This document shows positions 1 through 7,911 of a stretch of DNA of 64,000 nucleotides, piece after piece (position 1 is the first letter of the stretch; every line of letters starts with the position of its first letter). Origin of the DNA: Paenibacillus baekrokdamisoli (GTDB lineage Bacteria > Bacillota > Bacilli > Paenibacillales > Paenibacillaceae). The translations under genes were made by a program, and so were the position numbers. The stretch lies in the NCBI RefSeq assembly GCF_003945345.1, contig NZ_AP019308.1:1054001-1118000 (forward strand). Reading direction: 5' to 3'. The notes below the pieces were generated by a model. The model saw only the letters and a program-made list of their open reading frames with translations. It searched no databases and was not told where the DNA came from.

Positions 1-1
1 T

Positions 2-394
2 TTACTATCGGAATTTCCTGCACTTGATCTGAATGATCGTGACTGGCGAATTTATTCGGTTAATCCTAATCGGCCTGCTCAATATGTGGCGGCAAGTGCG
101 GAGATAACGAATTCTCTTATAACGGAAGGCTGTATGGTAGAAGGATATGTGAACCGTTCTGTGTTGTTCCATGGTGTACATTCGGGCGTGAATAGCCACA
201 TTCATGAATCGGTTATTATGCCTAACGTGAAGATCGGCAAAGGTGTCCATATCTATCGATCCATCATTGGCGAAGGTACGATTATCGCTGATGGTGTGAC
301 GATTGGAAACCCGAATAAAGGAACAGTAACGGTCATTGGGAATGATGAATATGTGGCTACGAATCAAGCATTACAGGAGGTTGAGCAGCCATGA
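2..394 (+). CDS. glgC: Glucose-1-phosphate adenylyltransferase, C-terminal part (truncated by window edge)
   Basis: This is the last 130 codons of ADP-glucose pyrophosphorylase, which makes ADP-glucose from glucose-1-phosphate and ATP for glycogen synthesis. Only the end of the catalytic domain ([14 protein letters not shown]) and the left-handed beta-helix domain with hexapeptide-like repeats ([44 protein letters not shown]) are present. The frame is open to the left edge, so the start lies outside the window. Its stop overlaps the start of glgD by four bases (ATGA), which suggests translational coupling and a heterotypic GlgC/GlgD enzyme as known in Bacillus and Geobacillus. Confidence 0.93.
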   Translation, partial: LLSEFPALDLNDRDWRIYSVNPNRPAQYVAASAEITNSLITEGCMVEGYVNRSVLFHGVHSGVNSHIHESVIMPNVKIGKGVHIYRSIIGEGTIIADGVTIGNPNKGTVTVIGNDEYVATNQALQEVEQP

Positions 395-1503
395 ATTCAA
401 ATGTACTCGGCGTCATTAACCTGATTCATGAATCCGATGAATTAGAGTCACTTACGGCAGGCCGCTGCTTAGCGACAGTTCCTTTCGGAGCTCGTTACCG
501 TCTTATTGATTTCGTGCTCTCCAGCATGGTCAACTCAGGAATCTCCAAGGTCGCCGTATTCGCTCATACCAAATACCGTTCCTTGATGGATCATCTAGGA
601 TCGGGCAAGCATTGGGATCTTCATCACCGTCAGGGCGGACTATTCATGCTTCCTCCAATAACGGATGATGTGAACGAGGTTAGGCGCGGTGATTTATTCC
701 ATTTCTATCAACACCGTGATTACTTTAATCGCAGCTCGATGGATTATGTTGTGATTACACGCAGCCATATGCTGTCTAATATCAATTTTGAACCCGTTAT
801 TAACGAGCATAAGGCAAGTGGTGCAGACATCACCGTTGTTTGTAAGAAACAATCCGACTTGATGGATGGCAGAGCGCGCAAGGTACAGGTGAATGAGAAG
901 GGACGCATCACTGCGATTCAGGATCATTACGGCGGGATGCAAAGTGATCTGGTATCGATGGAAATGTACATCATGCGCAAGGATCTGCTGCTTGATTTGG
1001 TAGAAACCTCGCTTGCACAGGGTCTAGATCATCTCGTTCGACATGCCATTATGTCTAGAGTGGATAAGCTTCATATTCAAAGCTATATGTTCCAGGGCTA
1101 TTTGGGTATCGTCAATACGGTTTCCAGCTATTATCAGAACAGTATGCAAATGCTGCGTCCTGATGTTTGGAAGAACTTATTCTTCGAACCAGGTCCGATC
1201 TACACGAAGGTCAAAGATGAGCCGCCAGCCCGTTATACAGATGGAGCGAAGACAAGCAACTCGCTAATTGCCAACGGCTGCATTATTGAAGGCACGGTTA
1301 TCAATAGTATCTTATTCCGCGGTGTTCATGTTCAAAAGGGTGCTGTCGTACGCAACAGCATTGTGATGCAGAATGGTCTAATCAGTGAAAATAGCGACAT
1401 TAATCATGTTATTCTGGACAAAGACGTAACGATTGAGCGTGGACGTGAGCTTAAAGGTGCAGAGGTATCCCCATTTCTTGCCATGAAGCGCAAGATTATT
1501 TAA
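391..1503 (+). CDS. glgD: Glycogen biosynthesis protein GlgD
   Basis: The 370-residue protein is a GlgC paralogue. It has a nucleotidyltransferase-like N-terminal domain ([19 protein letters not shown] at about residues 33-51) followed by a C-terminal beta-helix ([20 protein letters not shown]). In the family, GlgD is a regulatory or stimulatory partner of GlgC and is largely inactive alone. A ribosome-binding site (AGGAGG) sits inside the glgC end, 10 bases ahead of the ATG. Internal similarity to the glgC tail just upstream supports gene duplication. The length is normal for the family. Confidence 0.93.
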   Translation: MNSNVLGVINLIHESDELESLTAGRCLATVPFGARYRLIDFVLSSMVNSGISKVAVFAHTKYRSLMDHLGSGKHWDLHHRQGGLFMLPPITDDVNEVRRGDLFHFYQHRDYFNRSSMDYVVITRSHMLSNINFEPVINEHKASGADITVVCKKQSDLMDGRARKVQVNEKGRITAIQDHYGGMQSDLVSMEMYIMRKDLLLDLVETSLAQGLDHLVRHAIMSRVDKLHIQSYMFQGYLGIVNTVSSYYQNSMQMLRPDVWKNLFFEPGPIYTKVKDEPPARYTDGAKTSNSLIANGCIIEGTVINSILFRGVHVQKGAVVRNSIVMQNGLISENSDINHVILDKDVTIERGRELKGAEVSPFLAMKRKII

Positions 1504-1565
1504 TGGTTCATGTCTAGAAATGATAGAGATCTAGAGACAAAAGGACAGAAGATAGAGGTGGAATC

Positions 1566-3008
1566 ATGAAACTGTTATTTGCTGCTTCGGAGGCTGTTCC
1601 GCTCGTGAAAACGGGCGGTTTAGCCGATGTTGTCGGATCCTTGCCAAAAGCACTTCAGGCGCGCGGCGCGGAAGTGTGTGTGATTCTTCCCAAATACGGA
1701 GTCATTCCAGAGACTTGGATTAGCCGATTCGAGACGGTCGCAACTTTCATGCTTCGAGTAGGTTGGCGAGATCAATATTGTGGTTTACTGAAGGCGGATA
1801 TTGATGGCGTTGTCTATTATTTGATCGATAACGAGTATTACTTTAAGCGTGGCGGCTTATACGGATATGGTGATGATGCGGAACGCTTTGTCTTCTTTAG
1901 TATTGCAGTTGCGGAAGCGTTGTACCATATGGATTTCAGACCGGATATTATCCATTGTCATGATTGGCAAACAGGTCTCATCCCGTTCCTACTGAAGACA
2001 CGATATGTACATGATCCTGCTGCTAGAGACATTGCTACGGTGTATACCATACATAATCTGAGGTATCAGGGTGTGTTCGGCAAAGAGCTCATGAAGGATC
2101 TGCTGAACGCTGGCGATGAGCTATTTGGTATGGAGGGTATCGAATTTTACGGTGCGGGAAGCTGTATGAAGGGTGGACTTCAGTACGCGGACAAGCTGAC
2201 AACCGTTAGTCCAACGTATGCCGAAGAAATTCAAACGGAAACCTATGGGGAGAAGCTGGAAGGATTGCTTCGTTCCCGTTCAAGTGATCTAGTTGGGATT
2301 GTAAATGGAATTGATATAGACTCCTTCGATCCGATGAATGATCCGGCGCTTGAAATACCCTATCGTGGTTCTTTGTCCCGTAAGCGTAAGAATAAATTAG
2401 CCCTGCAGCAAGAATTAGGACTTGAGCAATCCGAGCAGATCCCGTTAATGGGGATTGTTTCTCGTTTGGTTGATCAAAAGGGTTTTGATTTAGTGGAAGC
2501 TGTGCTGGAGCAGATCCTGCAAGAGGGCGTTCAACTTGTCGTCCTAGGCTCTGGGGACTGGCATTTTGAGCAGTTATTCCGCCGGGTGGCGGAGAAACGA
2601 CCTAATCAGGTTGTGGCATGGTTCGGATTTAATGATGCGCTAGCTCGAAGGATTTATGCTGGAAGCGATATGTATCTGATGCCTTCGCAGTTTGAACCCT
2701 GCGGGCTCAGCCAATTGATTGCGCTGCGCTATCGATCGGTTCCCATTGTAAGGGAAACTGGAGGGCTAAAGGATACTGTAATGGCATATAACGAGTCTAC
2801 AGGTGAAGGCAATGGCTTTAGCTTCACGAATTACAACGCTCATGACCTGCTCTTTACGGTTCAACGTGCGGTTTCCTTCTACCGCGATGAACCGACTTGG
2901 CAGAAAATTATTGCTAACGGCGCCAAAGATGATTGCAGCTGGAACAAATCTGCTAAATCATATATGGGCCTTTACAGCGAAATTCTGTCCAATCGAAAGG
3001 AGACATAA
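1566..3008 (+). CDS. glgA: Glycogen synthase (GT5)
   Basis: The 480-residue protein transfers glucose from ADP-glucose to the non-reducing end of alpha-1,4-glucan. The N-terminal ADP-glucose-binding KTGGLAD motif lies at about residues 15-21. The C-terminal GT-B half has MGIVSRLVDQKGFDL and the E-x7-E motif region (PSQFEPCGLSQLIALRY). Length and ends match the family. The gene is 62 bases after glgD, with RBS GAGGTGG before the ATG, and is followed two bases later by the GH15 gene, so the four genes form one operon. Glycogen made here probably serves as a sporulation or nutrient-limitation reserve, as in B. subtilis (inference). Confidence 0.95.
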   Translation: MKLLFAASEAVPLVKTGGLADVVGSLPKALQARGAEVCVILPKYGVIPETWISRFETVATFMLRVGWRDQYCGLLKADIDGVVYYLIDNEYYFKRGGLYGYGDDAERFVFFSIAVAEALYHMDFRPDIIHCHDWQTGLIPFLLKTRYVHDPAARDIATVYTIHNLRYQGVFGKELMKDLLNAGDELFGMEGIEFYGAGSCMKGGLQYADKLTTVSPTYAEEIQTETYGEKLEGLLRSRSSDLVGIVNGIDIDSFDPMNDPALEIPYRGSLSRKRKNKLALQQELGLEQSEQIPLMGIVSRLVDQKGFDLVEAVLEQILQEGVQLVVLGSGDWHFEQLFRRVAEKRPNQVVAWFGFNDALARRIYAGSDMYLMPSQFEPCGLSQLIALRYRSVPIVRETGGLKDTVMAYNESTGEGNGFSFTNYNAHDLLFTVQRAVSFYRDEPTWQKIIANGAKDDCSWNKSAKSYMGLYSEILSNRKET

Positions 3009-3010
3009 CT

Positions 3011-4984
3011 ATGGCCCGTCATTTAGTCATCGGCAACGGCAAAATCCTTCTCAATCTAGATCGTAATTGTTATATTCGAGATATTTATTATCCATTCGTT
3101 GGTCAGCTCAATCATGTAGGCGGACAATATTGTCGCTTCGGTATTTGGGTGGCAGGCCAATTCTCATGGCTTGATGAGCCAGAATGGAAGTTTGAGCTTG
3201 GCTATATTGAAGATTCACTCGTAACGAACATTATTGCGAAGCATGAAAGACTAGCCATTGAGCTTCATATCAATGATGGCATTCACCAGCGGGAAAGCAT
3301 TTATATTAAACGTGTCGTTATTCGCAATCTCGCGCAAGAGTCCCGTGAATGTCGGTTGTTCTTCCATCAGGATCTCATGATTGATGGTTCTGAGGTTGGT
3401 GATACAGCTGCTTATTATCCGGATAATCATACCTTGTACCATTACAAACGCTCCTCCTACTTCATGTTCAACGGCTTCTCTGATGAGGGGGGGATGATGC
3501 AGTATACAACAGGGATCAAACGCTTCCAGTCCGCTGAGGGAACCTGGCGTGATGCTGAAGATGGTAACCTAATGGGTAACTCGATTGCTCAAGGGTCTGT
3601 GGATAGTACGATCAGTTTTAGGACGATTGTGCCAGCAGGCGGCGAGAAAACAATCTATTATTGGATGTCTATCGGTAAAGACCTCGAGGAGGTTAAAGAC
3701 CTCAACCAATATGTCCAGGAGAGTCACCCAGAAAAGCTTCTGAGTCGAATCGTTATTTACTGGAAGCATTGGCTTCATCGTGCAGAGAGCAATCTGGGTG
3801 ATCTGTCTCCAGAGATTGCAAGAATGTTCAGGTTAAGTTTACTCATCGTTCGAACGCAGACGGATGAGCGAGGAGCAATCGTTGCTGCTAATGATACCGA
3901 TATTTTGCAATATAATCGTGATCATTACAGCTACATGTGGCCGCGAGATGGTGCGCTAATTGCGGATGCGATGTCTGCAGCGGGATTCCAAAGTGTAATT
4001 TCCCCGTTTTTTCAATTTTGTGCACAGTCGTTGTCACCGGATGGTTATCTCTTTCACAAATATAATCCAGACGGAACAGTGGGGTCCAGCTGGCATCCTT
4101 ATATTGTGCAAGGAAGCAGACGGCTGCCGATCCAAGAGGATGAGACCGCACTTGTCTTGTTCGCATTGTGGAAGGACTATACAAGGCATCAGGTCATCGA
4201 GCTTCCGCAATCACTCTATAATAATTTGATTCGTAAAGGCGCAGCCTTCTTGAGTCAATACATGGAGCATAGCTTATCGCTTCCTAAGCCGAGCTACGAT
4301 CTTTGGGAGGAGCGTTATGGCATCTGGACTTACACGGTTGCTTCCGTATATGGTGGCTTGATGGCCGGTGCCTTCTTCACCGAATTATTCGGTGATTACG
4401 AGCGAAGTGATCATTTAAAGAACACCGCTGCGTCGATTAAAGAAGGGATGCTGACGCATCTGTGGGATGAAGAAACGGGACGATTCGCCCGAGGATTGAT
4501 CCAGAAGGATAATCGCTGGGTGAAGGATATGACGCTTGAGAGCAGTATGTTCGGCATCTGGGAATTCGGCGTACTGCCTGTAGACGACAGCCGAGTTATA
4601 CGGACCATGAAGGCGATACAAGAAGGTTTAACTGTTCGGACTGGTGTAGGGGGAGTTGCTAGATACACCAATGACTATTACTTCCAGCAATCAGGGGATA
4701 TTGAGAATGTTCCAGGTAATCCGTGGATTATTTGTACGTTATGGATTGCTAACTTCCAAATCGAATCTGCTGCAAGTCTGGACGATCTTGCGGAGCCTAA
4801 ACAAACGCTGAAGTGGGTGGAAGAGCATGCGCTCTCAAGTGGTCTTCTGCCAGAACAATTGAATCCAGTAGATGGAACACCTTTATCGGTTGCGCCGCTC
4901 ACTTGGTCGCACGCGACATTCGTACAAACGGTCACGAATTATGCGGCCAAATATGCAGCGCTTGCTGCTGAAATGAAATCTTAG
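3011..4984 (+). CDS. Glycoside hydrolase family 15 (glucoamylase-like) protein
   Basis: The 657-residue protein has the GH15 architecture: an N-terminal beta-sandwich of about 250 residues, then an (alpha/alpha)6 barrel. Recognisable barrel motifs are YMWPRDGALIADAM near residue 310 and YDLWEERYGIWTYT near residue 425, which carry the usual acidic catalytic residues. No signal peptide is visible, so it probably acts in the cytoplasm. GH15 enzymes release glucose from alpha-1,4-glucan ends; related members cleave trehalose or isomaltose, so the substrate is not certain. Its start is two bases after the glgA stop. The position at the end of a glgCDA operon, where B. subtilis carries glgP, suggests a role in glycogen turnover (inference). 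Confidence 0.85.
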   Translation: MARHLVIGNGKILLNLDRNCYIRDIYYPFVGQLNHVGGQYCRFGIWVAGQFSWLDEPEWKFELGYIEDSLVTNIIAKHERLAIELHINDGIHQRESIYIKRVVIRNLAQESRECRLFFHQDLMIDGSEVGDTAAYYPDNHTLYHYKRSSYFMFNGFSDEGGMMQYTTGIKRFQSAEGTWRDAEDGNLMGNSIAQGSVDSTISFRTIVPAGGEKTIYYWMSIGKDLEEVKDLNQYVQESHPEKLLSRIVIYWKHWLHRAESNLGDLSPEIARMFRLSLLIVRTQTDERGAIVAANDTDILQYNRDHYSYMWPRDGALIADAMSAAGFQSVISPFFQFCAQSLSPDGYLFHKYNPDGTVGSSWHPYIVQGSRRLPIQEDETALVLFALWKDYTRHQVIELPQSLYNNLIRKGAAFLSQYMEHSLSLPKPSYDLWEERYGIWTYTVASVYGGLMAGAFFTELFGDYERSDHLKNTAASIKEGMLTHLWDEETGRFARGLIQKDNRWVKDMTLESSMFGIWEFGVLPVDDSRVIRTMKAIQEGLTVRTGVGGVARYTNDYYFQQSGDIENVPGNPWIICTLWIANFQIESAASLDDLAEPKQTLKWVEEHALSSGLLPEQLNPVDGTPLSVAPLTWSHATFVQTVTNYAAKYAALAAEMKS

Positions 4985-5000
4985 CCCTTTCATGAAAAGT

Positions 5001-5056
5001 AAGGCTGTTTCGCTCTTCATTGGGAATCCCGGTGAAATTGCGAAGCAGCCTTTTTT
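5001..5056 (+). terminator. Terminator of the glycogen operon
   Basis: Two arms AAGGCTGtTTCGC and GCGAAgCAGCCTT pair around a loop of about 26 bases and are followed by a run of T. It lies 17 bases after the GH15 stop. Confidence 0.75.
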
Positions 5057-5116
5057 GCGCTCGAATAGGCATTTTCATTGTAGGTACAAATGTACAGTCA
5101 GACTCCAGTAATCGCA

Positions 5117-5125
5117 CATACAATA
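5117..5125 (+). promoter_or_regulatory. Candidate sporulation sigma (E/K) -10 element
   Basis: CATACAATA fits both the sigma-E -10 (CATACAnT) and sigma-K -10 (CATAnnnTA) patterns. It lies 36 bases upstream of a YjcZ-type spore peptide. No convincing -35 element was found, so this is a candidate only. Confidence 0.4.
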
Positions 5126-5160
5126 CAAAGTAGTTTAAATGAGAAAGGAGTTTTGAATAA

Positions 5161-5280
5161 ATGTCCTCATGTGGTTCACCGATTGTTTCACCGATTAGTG
5201 GTGGATGTTTCACCAGTGCTGGCGTAATCTTGGTTCTCTTTATTTTATTGGTTATTATTACTCGTTCTTGCTTCTTCTAA
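5161..5280 (+). CDS. YjcZ-family small sporulation protein (39 aa)
   Basis: A 39-codon gene with RBS AAAGGAG and an ATG start. The peptide has a polar N-terminus with two Cys and two Pro-Ile repeats (SPIVSPISGG), then the family signature FTSAGVILVLFILLVII, a single membrane-spanning helix, and a short tail ending in RSCFF. YjcZ/SscA-type peptides are sporulation-specific and at least one (SscA) is needed for coat assembly. It is followed 39 bases later by a second, shorter paralogue. Confidence 0.88.
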   Translation: MSSCGSPIVSPISGGCFTSAGVILVLFILLVIITRSCFF

Positions 5281-5319
5281 TCTAACACACGAGATTTTGA
5301 ACTAAGGATGGTGAAAAAT

Positions 5320-5415
5320 ATGGGTGGTTTTGGTCATGGTGCTTTTACAAGCGCTGGTGTCATTCTGGTTCTTTTCATTTTGCTTGTCATTATCAGTCGT
5401 TCCGTTCTTTTGTAG
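5320..5415 (+). CDS. YjcZ-family small sporulation protein (31 aa)
   Basis: A 31-codon gene with an ATG start chosen because AAGGATGG lies eight bases upstream; an in-frame ATG at 5308 has no RBS. The peptide MGGFGHGAFTSAGVIL continues into the same hydrophobic helix as the gene before it and ends RSVLL. The two are tandem paralogues that probably share one transcript ending at the hairpin at 5453. Confidence 0.88.
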   Translation: MGGFGHGAFTSAGVILVLFILLVIISRSVLL

Positions 5416-5452
5416 TTCAAAGAGCAGGGGCTTCCAGTAGATATCCATTAAC

Positions 5453-5502
5453 GACGATCGCTTCCGGATTTGATCCGGCGGGCGGTCGTCTAGCTTTTTT
5501 TT
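5453..5502 (+). terminator. Terminator of the YjcZ pair
   Basis: A hairpin with arms GACGATCGC and GGCGGTCGTC plus an inner CCGGAT/ATCCGG stem is followed by eight T. Confidence 0.8.
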
Positions 5503-5519
5503 ATCCCTCTTTTTAGAAA

Positions 5520-5556
5520 TAACAAAGCCTTACACTCTCTTTGTTCAGTGTAAGGC
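5520..5556 (-). terminator. Terminator downstream of the small basic protein gene
   Basis: Perfect 10-base arms GCCTTACACT and AGTGTAAGGC are followed on the minus strand by a T-rich stretch. It lies about 40 bases past the stop of the minus-strand gene. Confidence 0.65.
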
Positions 5557-5594
5557 GTGGTTAATGAGAGCTGCTTTTTTCAATGAAACCATAA

Positions 5595-5960
5595 TTAACG
5601 GGTACCACTCTTCCGTGCCTGTTTCCGAATCGCTGCCTTATGAACCTTTGCACGTTGTGTGGAGGCTTCTTTTTTTATTCCAGACCCTTTATTAGGTATG
5701 CTCTTTATAGCTGCTTTGGGTCCCATGAAGGAACTAATCATATTGAAGGCAGGGCGCATTTGTTGGAACATGCCAAACATTCTTTGGATTTTCCCCATTA
5801 TGGACATAATTCCATCAATGCCACCTAATCGGTCTAATGCGGATAACGGAGATGTGAAAGCTGGTTGAATGGCTGATTCGACTGATGGATTGGGTGTAAT
5901 TGAAGGTTCACCACCTGGAGGCAGAAAACTAGTTACATTCGCTCTTGTTCTTATCGCCAC
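5595..5960 (-). CDS. Small basic protein of unknown function (possible YqfQ/VrrA-like spore protein)
   Basis: A 121-residue product that begins at GTG with GGAAGGTG upstream. The N-terminus is Pro/Ser-rich (SFLPPGGEPSITPNPS). The middle is hydrophobic and Gly/Met-rich (GGIDGIMSIMGKIQRMFG, FNMISSFMGPKAAIKSI). The C-terminus is strongly basic with Lys/Arg and Ala repeats. The layout is loosely like YqfQ/VrrA-type Bacillus proteins, but I cannot confirm this. The position among spore genes, with its own terminator, suggests a spore or coat component. Confidence 0.6.
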   Translation of the reverse strand: MAIRTRANVTSFLPPGGEPSITPNPSVESAIQPAFTSPLSALDRLGGIDGIMSIMGKIQRMFGMFQQMRPAFNMISSFMGPKAAIKSIPNKGSGIKKEASTQRAKVHKAAIRKQARKSGTR

Positions 5961-6020
5961 TTCGTAATCACCTTCCTTTCTTCAGCAATCGTGTGTAGCT
6001 TCAACCCTACATGTAATTAA

Positions 6021-6061
6021 AACGATGCTCCCAATAGCTCATCGCTAGTGGGAACATCGTT
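6021..6061 (-). terminator. Terminator of the minus-strand YjcZ gene
   Basis: Arms AACGATG and CATCGTT with inner TCCCA/TGGGA pairing form a hairpin. The minus-strand side ends in TTTTAATT. It lies about 30 bases past the YjcZ stop. Confidence 0.7.
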
Positions 6062-6088
6062 ACCTAGATGTGAATATGGTGCAAATAA

Positions 6089-6184
6089 CTATATCAGAAT
6101 AGAACGAGTCACGATGACAAGCAATATAAAGAGAACAAGGATAACTCCTGCGCTTGTAAAGCAGCCGCCAAATGCTTCTCCCAT
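6089..6184 (-). CDS. YjcZ-family small sporulation protein (31 aa)
   Basis: A 31-codon minus-strand gene with a strong RBS (AAAGGAGG) and an ATG start. The peptide MGEAFGGCFTSAGVILV continues into the same single transmembrane helix (LFILLVIVTRS) as the two plus-strand copies about 0.7 kb away. It is monocistronic, between its own terminator and a CATAGACTA box upstream. Confidence 0.88.
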   Translation of the reverse strand: MGEAFGGCFTSAGVILVLFILLVIVTRSILI

Positions 6185-6215
6185 GTTAAGTTCCTCCTTT
6201 CAAGTAAACATAGGG

Positions 6216-6224
6216 TAGTCTATG
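6216..6224 (-). promoter_or_regulatory. Candidate sporulation sigma-K type -10 element
   Basis: CATAGACTA on the minus strand fits CATAnnnTA and lies 32 bases before the YjcZ start. It is part of a small palindrome (CATAG/CTATG). The -35 region is not clear. Confidence 0.35.
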
Positions 6225-6332
6225 TATGGAGAGTGGCTTATGCTTGGACTATTACCCCTCCATGACATTTGCGGCCAAGTAAGTTGTGGATCTTATAGAG
6301 GGTGAATCAAGGGTAGCGGCAGTCTCCTCCCG

Positions 6333-6428
6333 TTTAAAATATAAGAAAGTATAAGTCTATACTTTGCTTATATTTCAGAGAGAAGAAACTTGCTTCGCCG
6401 CCAAGGACGGCGTTAGCCGTTTCTTCTT
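6333..6428. repeat. Intergenic palindromic repeat, copy A
   Basis: A 96-base element nearly identical to 35361-35461: four substitutions plus a five-base insertion in the other copy. It contains two inverted repeats: AAATATA..AAGTATA with TATACTTt..TATATTT, and GAAGAAAC with GTTTCTTC enclosing a CGCCG/CGGCG stem. It lies between a minus-strand YjcZ gene and a plus-strand Hsp20-like gene. No coding content is visible. A more diverged relative may lie at 30301-30398. Confidence 0.85.
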
Positions 6429-6502
6429 GGCCCTAAGTAAGCAGTATCAGTATGCCTAAGTGGAGCATAAAATACGGAAAAAGAATAAGTGGAGGACCTG
6501 GG

Positions 6503-6994
6503 ATGAATGGTAATCCGAATCAATTTTTTGACTTGAATAAGTTTATCCAGTCTTTTACTGGAGAAGAGACTTTCAGATTCTCAGACCGTGTCGATGACAA
6601 GTTTGATGATACGTACCCCGAGCATGTGGGTGAGTATATTCAGGACATGTTTTCAAAAGTAATGCCGAAAATGTTATCGAATATTTCAGCAAATATGTCA
6701 CCGATAAAGCAGAAGAAGGTCAAAACAACGATTTTCGAATCTCATAGATCTGTATTTGTCCGCTGGAAAGTCCCTACAAAAGTAGATCCCTACCAGATTA
6801 GGATACATGCCAACACTCACCATGTCCGACTATCAAACTTAACCCCTTATAAGGATGTGCGGATAAATTTGCCTGCCCAGGTCACGACAAGAGGATGCAG
6901 GGCGAATATGCAAAATGGCATTCTGGAGATTCGTTTTTCAAAATCACTAAAGCCCAGCAGAGAAAAAGAAATCTTTTTGAGCGAGCTGTTGTAG
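6503..6994 (+). CDS. Hsp20-like (alpha-crystallin fold) spore protein
   Basis: The ATG at 6503 was chosen over an in-frame upstream ATG (6452) because GGAGG lies seven bases before it; the product is 163 residues. The last 90 residues look like an alpha-crystallin/Hsp20-like beta-sandwich: VFVRWKVP, IRIHANTHHVRLSN, and an NGILEIRFSK strand with the family's G-x-L-x-I pattern. The N-terminal 70 residues are polar. In Bacilli, Hsp20-like CotM, CotP and GerT are spore-coat proteins. The surroundings fit such a role here, but the exact orthologue is not clear. Confidence 0.65.
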   Translation: MNGNPNQFFDLNKFIQSFTGEETFRFSDRVDDKFDDTYPEHVGEYIQDMFSKVMPKMLSNISANMSPIKQKKVKTTIFESHRSVFVRWKVPTKVDPYQIRIHANTHHVRLSNLTPYKDVRINLPAQVTTRGCRANMQNGILEIRFSKSLKPSREKEIFLSELL

Positions 6995-7066
6995 GCGTTG
7001 CTTTCCTATTGTGGCCGTTCAAAGATACATTTCTATTAACAACCCAATCTTCTGAATCTAGTCTTG

Positions 7067-7075
7067 CATAGCTTA
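7067..7075 (+). promoter_or_regulatory. Candidate sporulation sigma-K type -10 element
   Basis: CATAGCTTA fits CATAnnnTA, 83 bases ahead of the Sm-like spore gene. No clear -35 is visible. Its weight comes mainly from similar boxes before neighbouring spore genes. Confidence 0.3.
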
Positions 7076-7157
7076 TGTAATAGAGTTGGACAAAAAAGAC
7101 CGAATGGATTGCGGCTTCTTATCCTACTCTATTAATCGCTAGAAGGAGGAATCAGAA

Positions 7158-7442
7158 ATGGCTGTCAGTAACAATCAAGTTCAAAAGCTATTGGGCAAAC
7201 AGGTTTATGCCAAGAAAAAGGATGGAACAGTCGTCTCAGGAAGATTGGTTCAAATTCAAGGCAATCGCGTCGTTCTCGCACAGGATAAAGGAAAGAAAGT
7301 TCAAACAAAAGCATTCGTCCCTTTAGTGCTTTTTGATTTATTAGCCATTGGCACTTCACCATTTGGGTTTGGTGGCGGGTTTGGTAACGGATTTGGTAAC
7401 GGATTTGGTAACGGGTTTGGCGGGTACGATGGGTTTTTCTAA
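7158..7442 (+). CDS. Small Sm-like/DUF2642-like protein with GFGN repeats
   Basis: A 94-residue protein with RBS AGAAGGAGG. Residues 8-45 resemble a small beta-barrel of the Sm or DUF2642 type (LLGKQVYAKKKDGTVVSGRL, NRVVLAQ). A hydrophobic stretch (FVPLVLFDLLAIG) follows. The tail is built from GFGN/GFGG units encoded by near-identical 12-base tandem repeats. DUF2642-like proteins are common in spore coats of Bacilli, and the neighbours are spore genes. The function is unknown; nucleic-acid binding is possible but unsupported. Confidence 0.7.
   Translation: MAVSNNQVQKLLGKQVYAKKKDGTVVSGRLVQIQGNRVVLAQDKGKKVQTKAFVPLVLFDLLAIGTSPFGFGGGFGNGFGNGFGNGFGGYDGFF
7373..7430 (+). repeat. In-frame 12-base tandem repeats (GFGN units)
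   Basis: Units of the form GGNTTTGGTAAC/GGC are repeated about five times in tandem at the 3' end of the Sm-like gene. The near-identity at DNA level, not only protein level, points to recent slippage. Confidence 0.8.
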
Positions 7443-7511
7443 GTAACGTTAGTAAATGTTTGAATCACCGTCTCTTTCTTTGAACGCCTAAATTCATGAA
7501 GAAATGAAACG

Positions 7512-7585
7512 AGAAGTGCACCCAGATCGAAGACGTTGGCAAGCATCGTAAAACCAATGAAATAAGATAGGGGTGCACTTCTTTC
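7512..7585. terminator. Long-loop inverted repeat, probable terminator
   Basis: Arms AGAAGTGCACCC and GGGGTGCACTTCT are separated by about 46 bases that contain an inner TTGG/CCAA pair. A T-rich end follows on the plus strand. It could end the Sm-like gene transcript, but the loop is long for a simple terminator. Confidence 0.5.
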
Positions 7586-7646
7586 TATGTACATAAGAAT
7601 TAGACAAGTTGTTGAAAAAAGATGTAATTCCTCATCTGAGCAGCGT

Positions 7647-7675
7647 AAAAGCGGCCTCGCCTAAGGCAAGACCGC
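7647..7675 (-). terminator. Terminator of the minus-strand GGV-YjcZ gene
   Basis: Arms AAGCGG and CCGCTT with an inner GCCT/AGGC stem; the minus-strand side ends in TTTT. It lies about 30 bases past the stop. Confidence 0.65.
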
Positions 7676-7704
7676 TTCGCGCTATAGTATTGTTTTGTAT
7701 TAAT

Positions 7705-7863
7705 TTAGAAACAACCGGCACGTAGTATGATAACTAAGAGAATATAGAGAACAAGTATTACGCCAACACTAGTACAAAAGAAACCAGGACCGATGCCTAC
7801 TCCGCCGACTGGACCGCAACCTACTCCGCCGACTCCACCGACTCCACCTAAACCATATCCCAC
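7705..7863 (-). CDS. YjcZ-like small protein with Gly-Gly-Val repeats (52 aa)
   Basis: A 52-codon gene starting at GTG with AGGAGG seven bases upstream; a nearby ATG is out of frame. The N-terminal half is a run of GGV/GVG repeats with one Cys. The C-terminal half is the YjcZ-type segment FFCTSVGVILVLYILLVIIL ending in RAGCF. It is the longest of four such peptides in this region, and the added glycine-rich extension is unusual for the family. A CATACATTA box lies upstream. Confidence 0.8.
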   Translation of the reverse strand: MGYGLGGVGGVGGVGCGPVGGVGIGPGFFCTSVGVILVLYILLVIILRAGCF

Positions 7864-7911
7864 TTTGCATTCCTCCTGAGTGGTTATTTGTGATGTTTGA
7901 GATCACACTGT

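Noticed and set aside
5161-7863. Toxin peptides of type I toxin-antitoxin systems
   Set aside because: Small hydrophobic peptides could suggest this, but the FTSAGVIL core, repeated copies and spore-gene neighbours fit the YjcZ family better, and no antisense RNA is evident.
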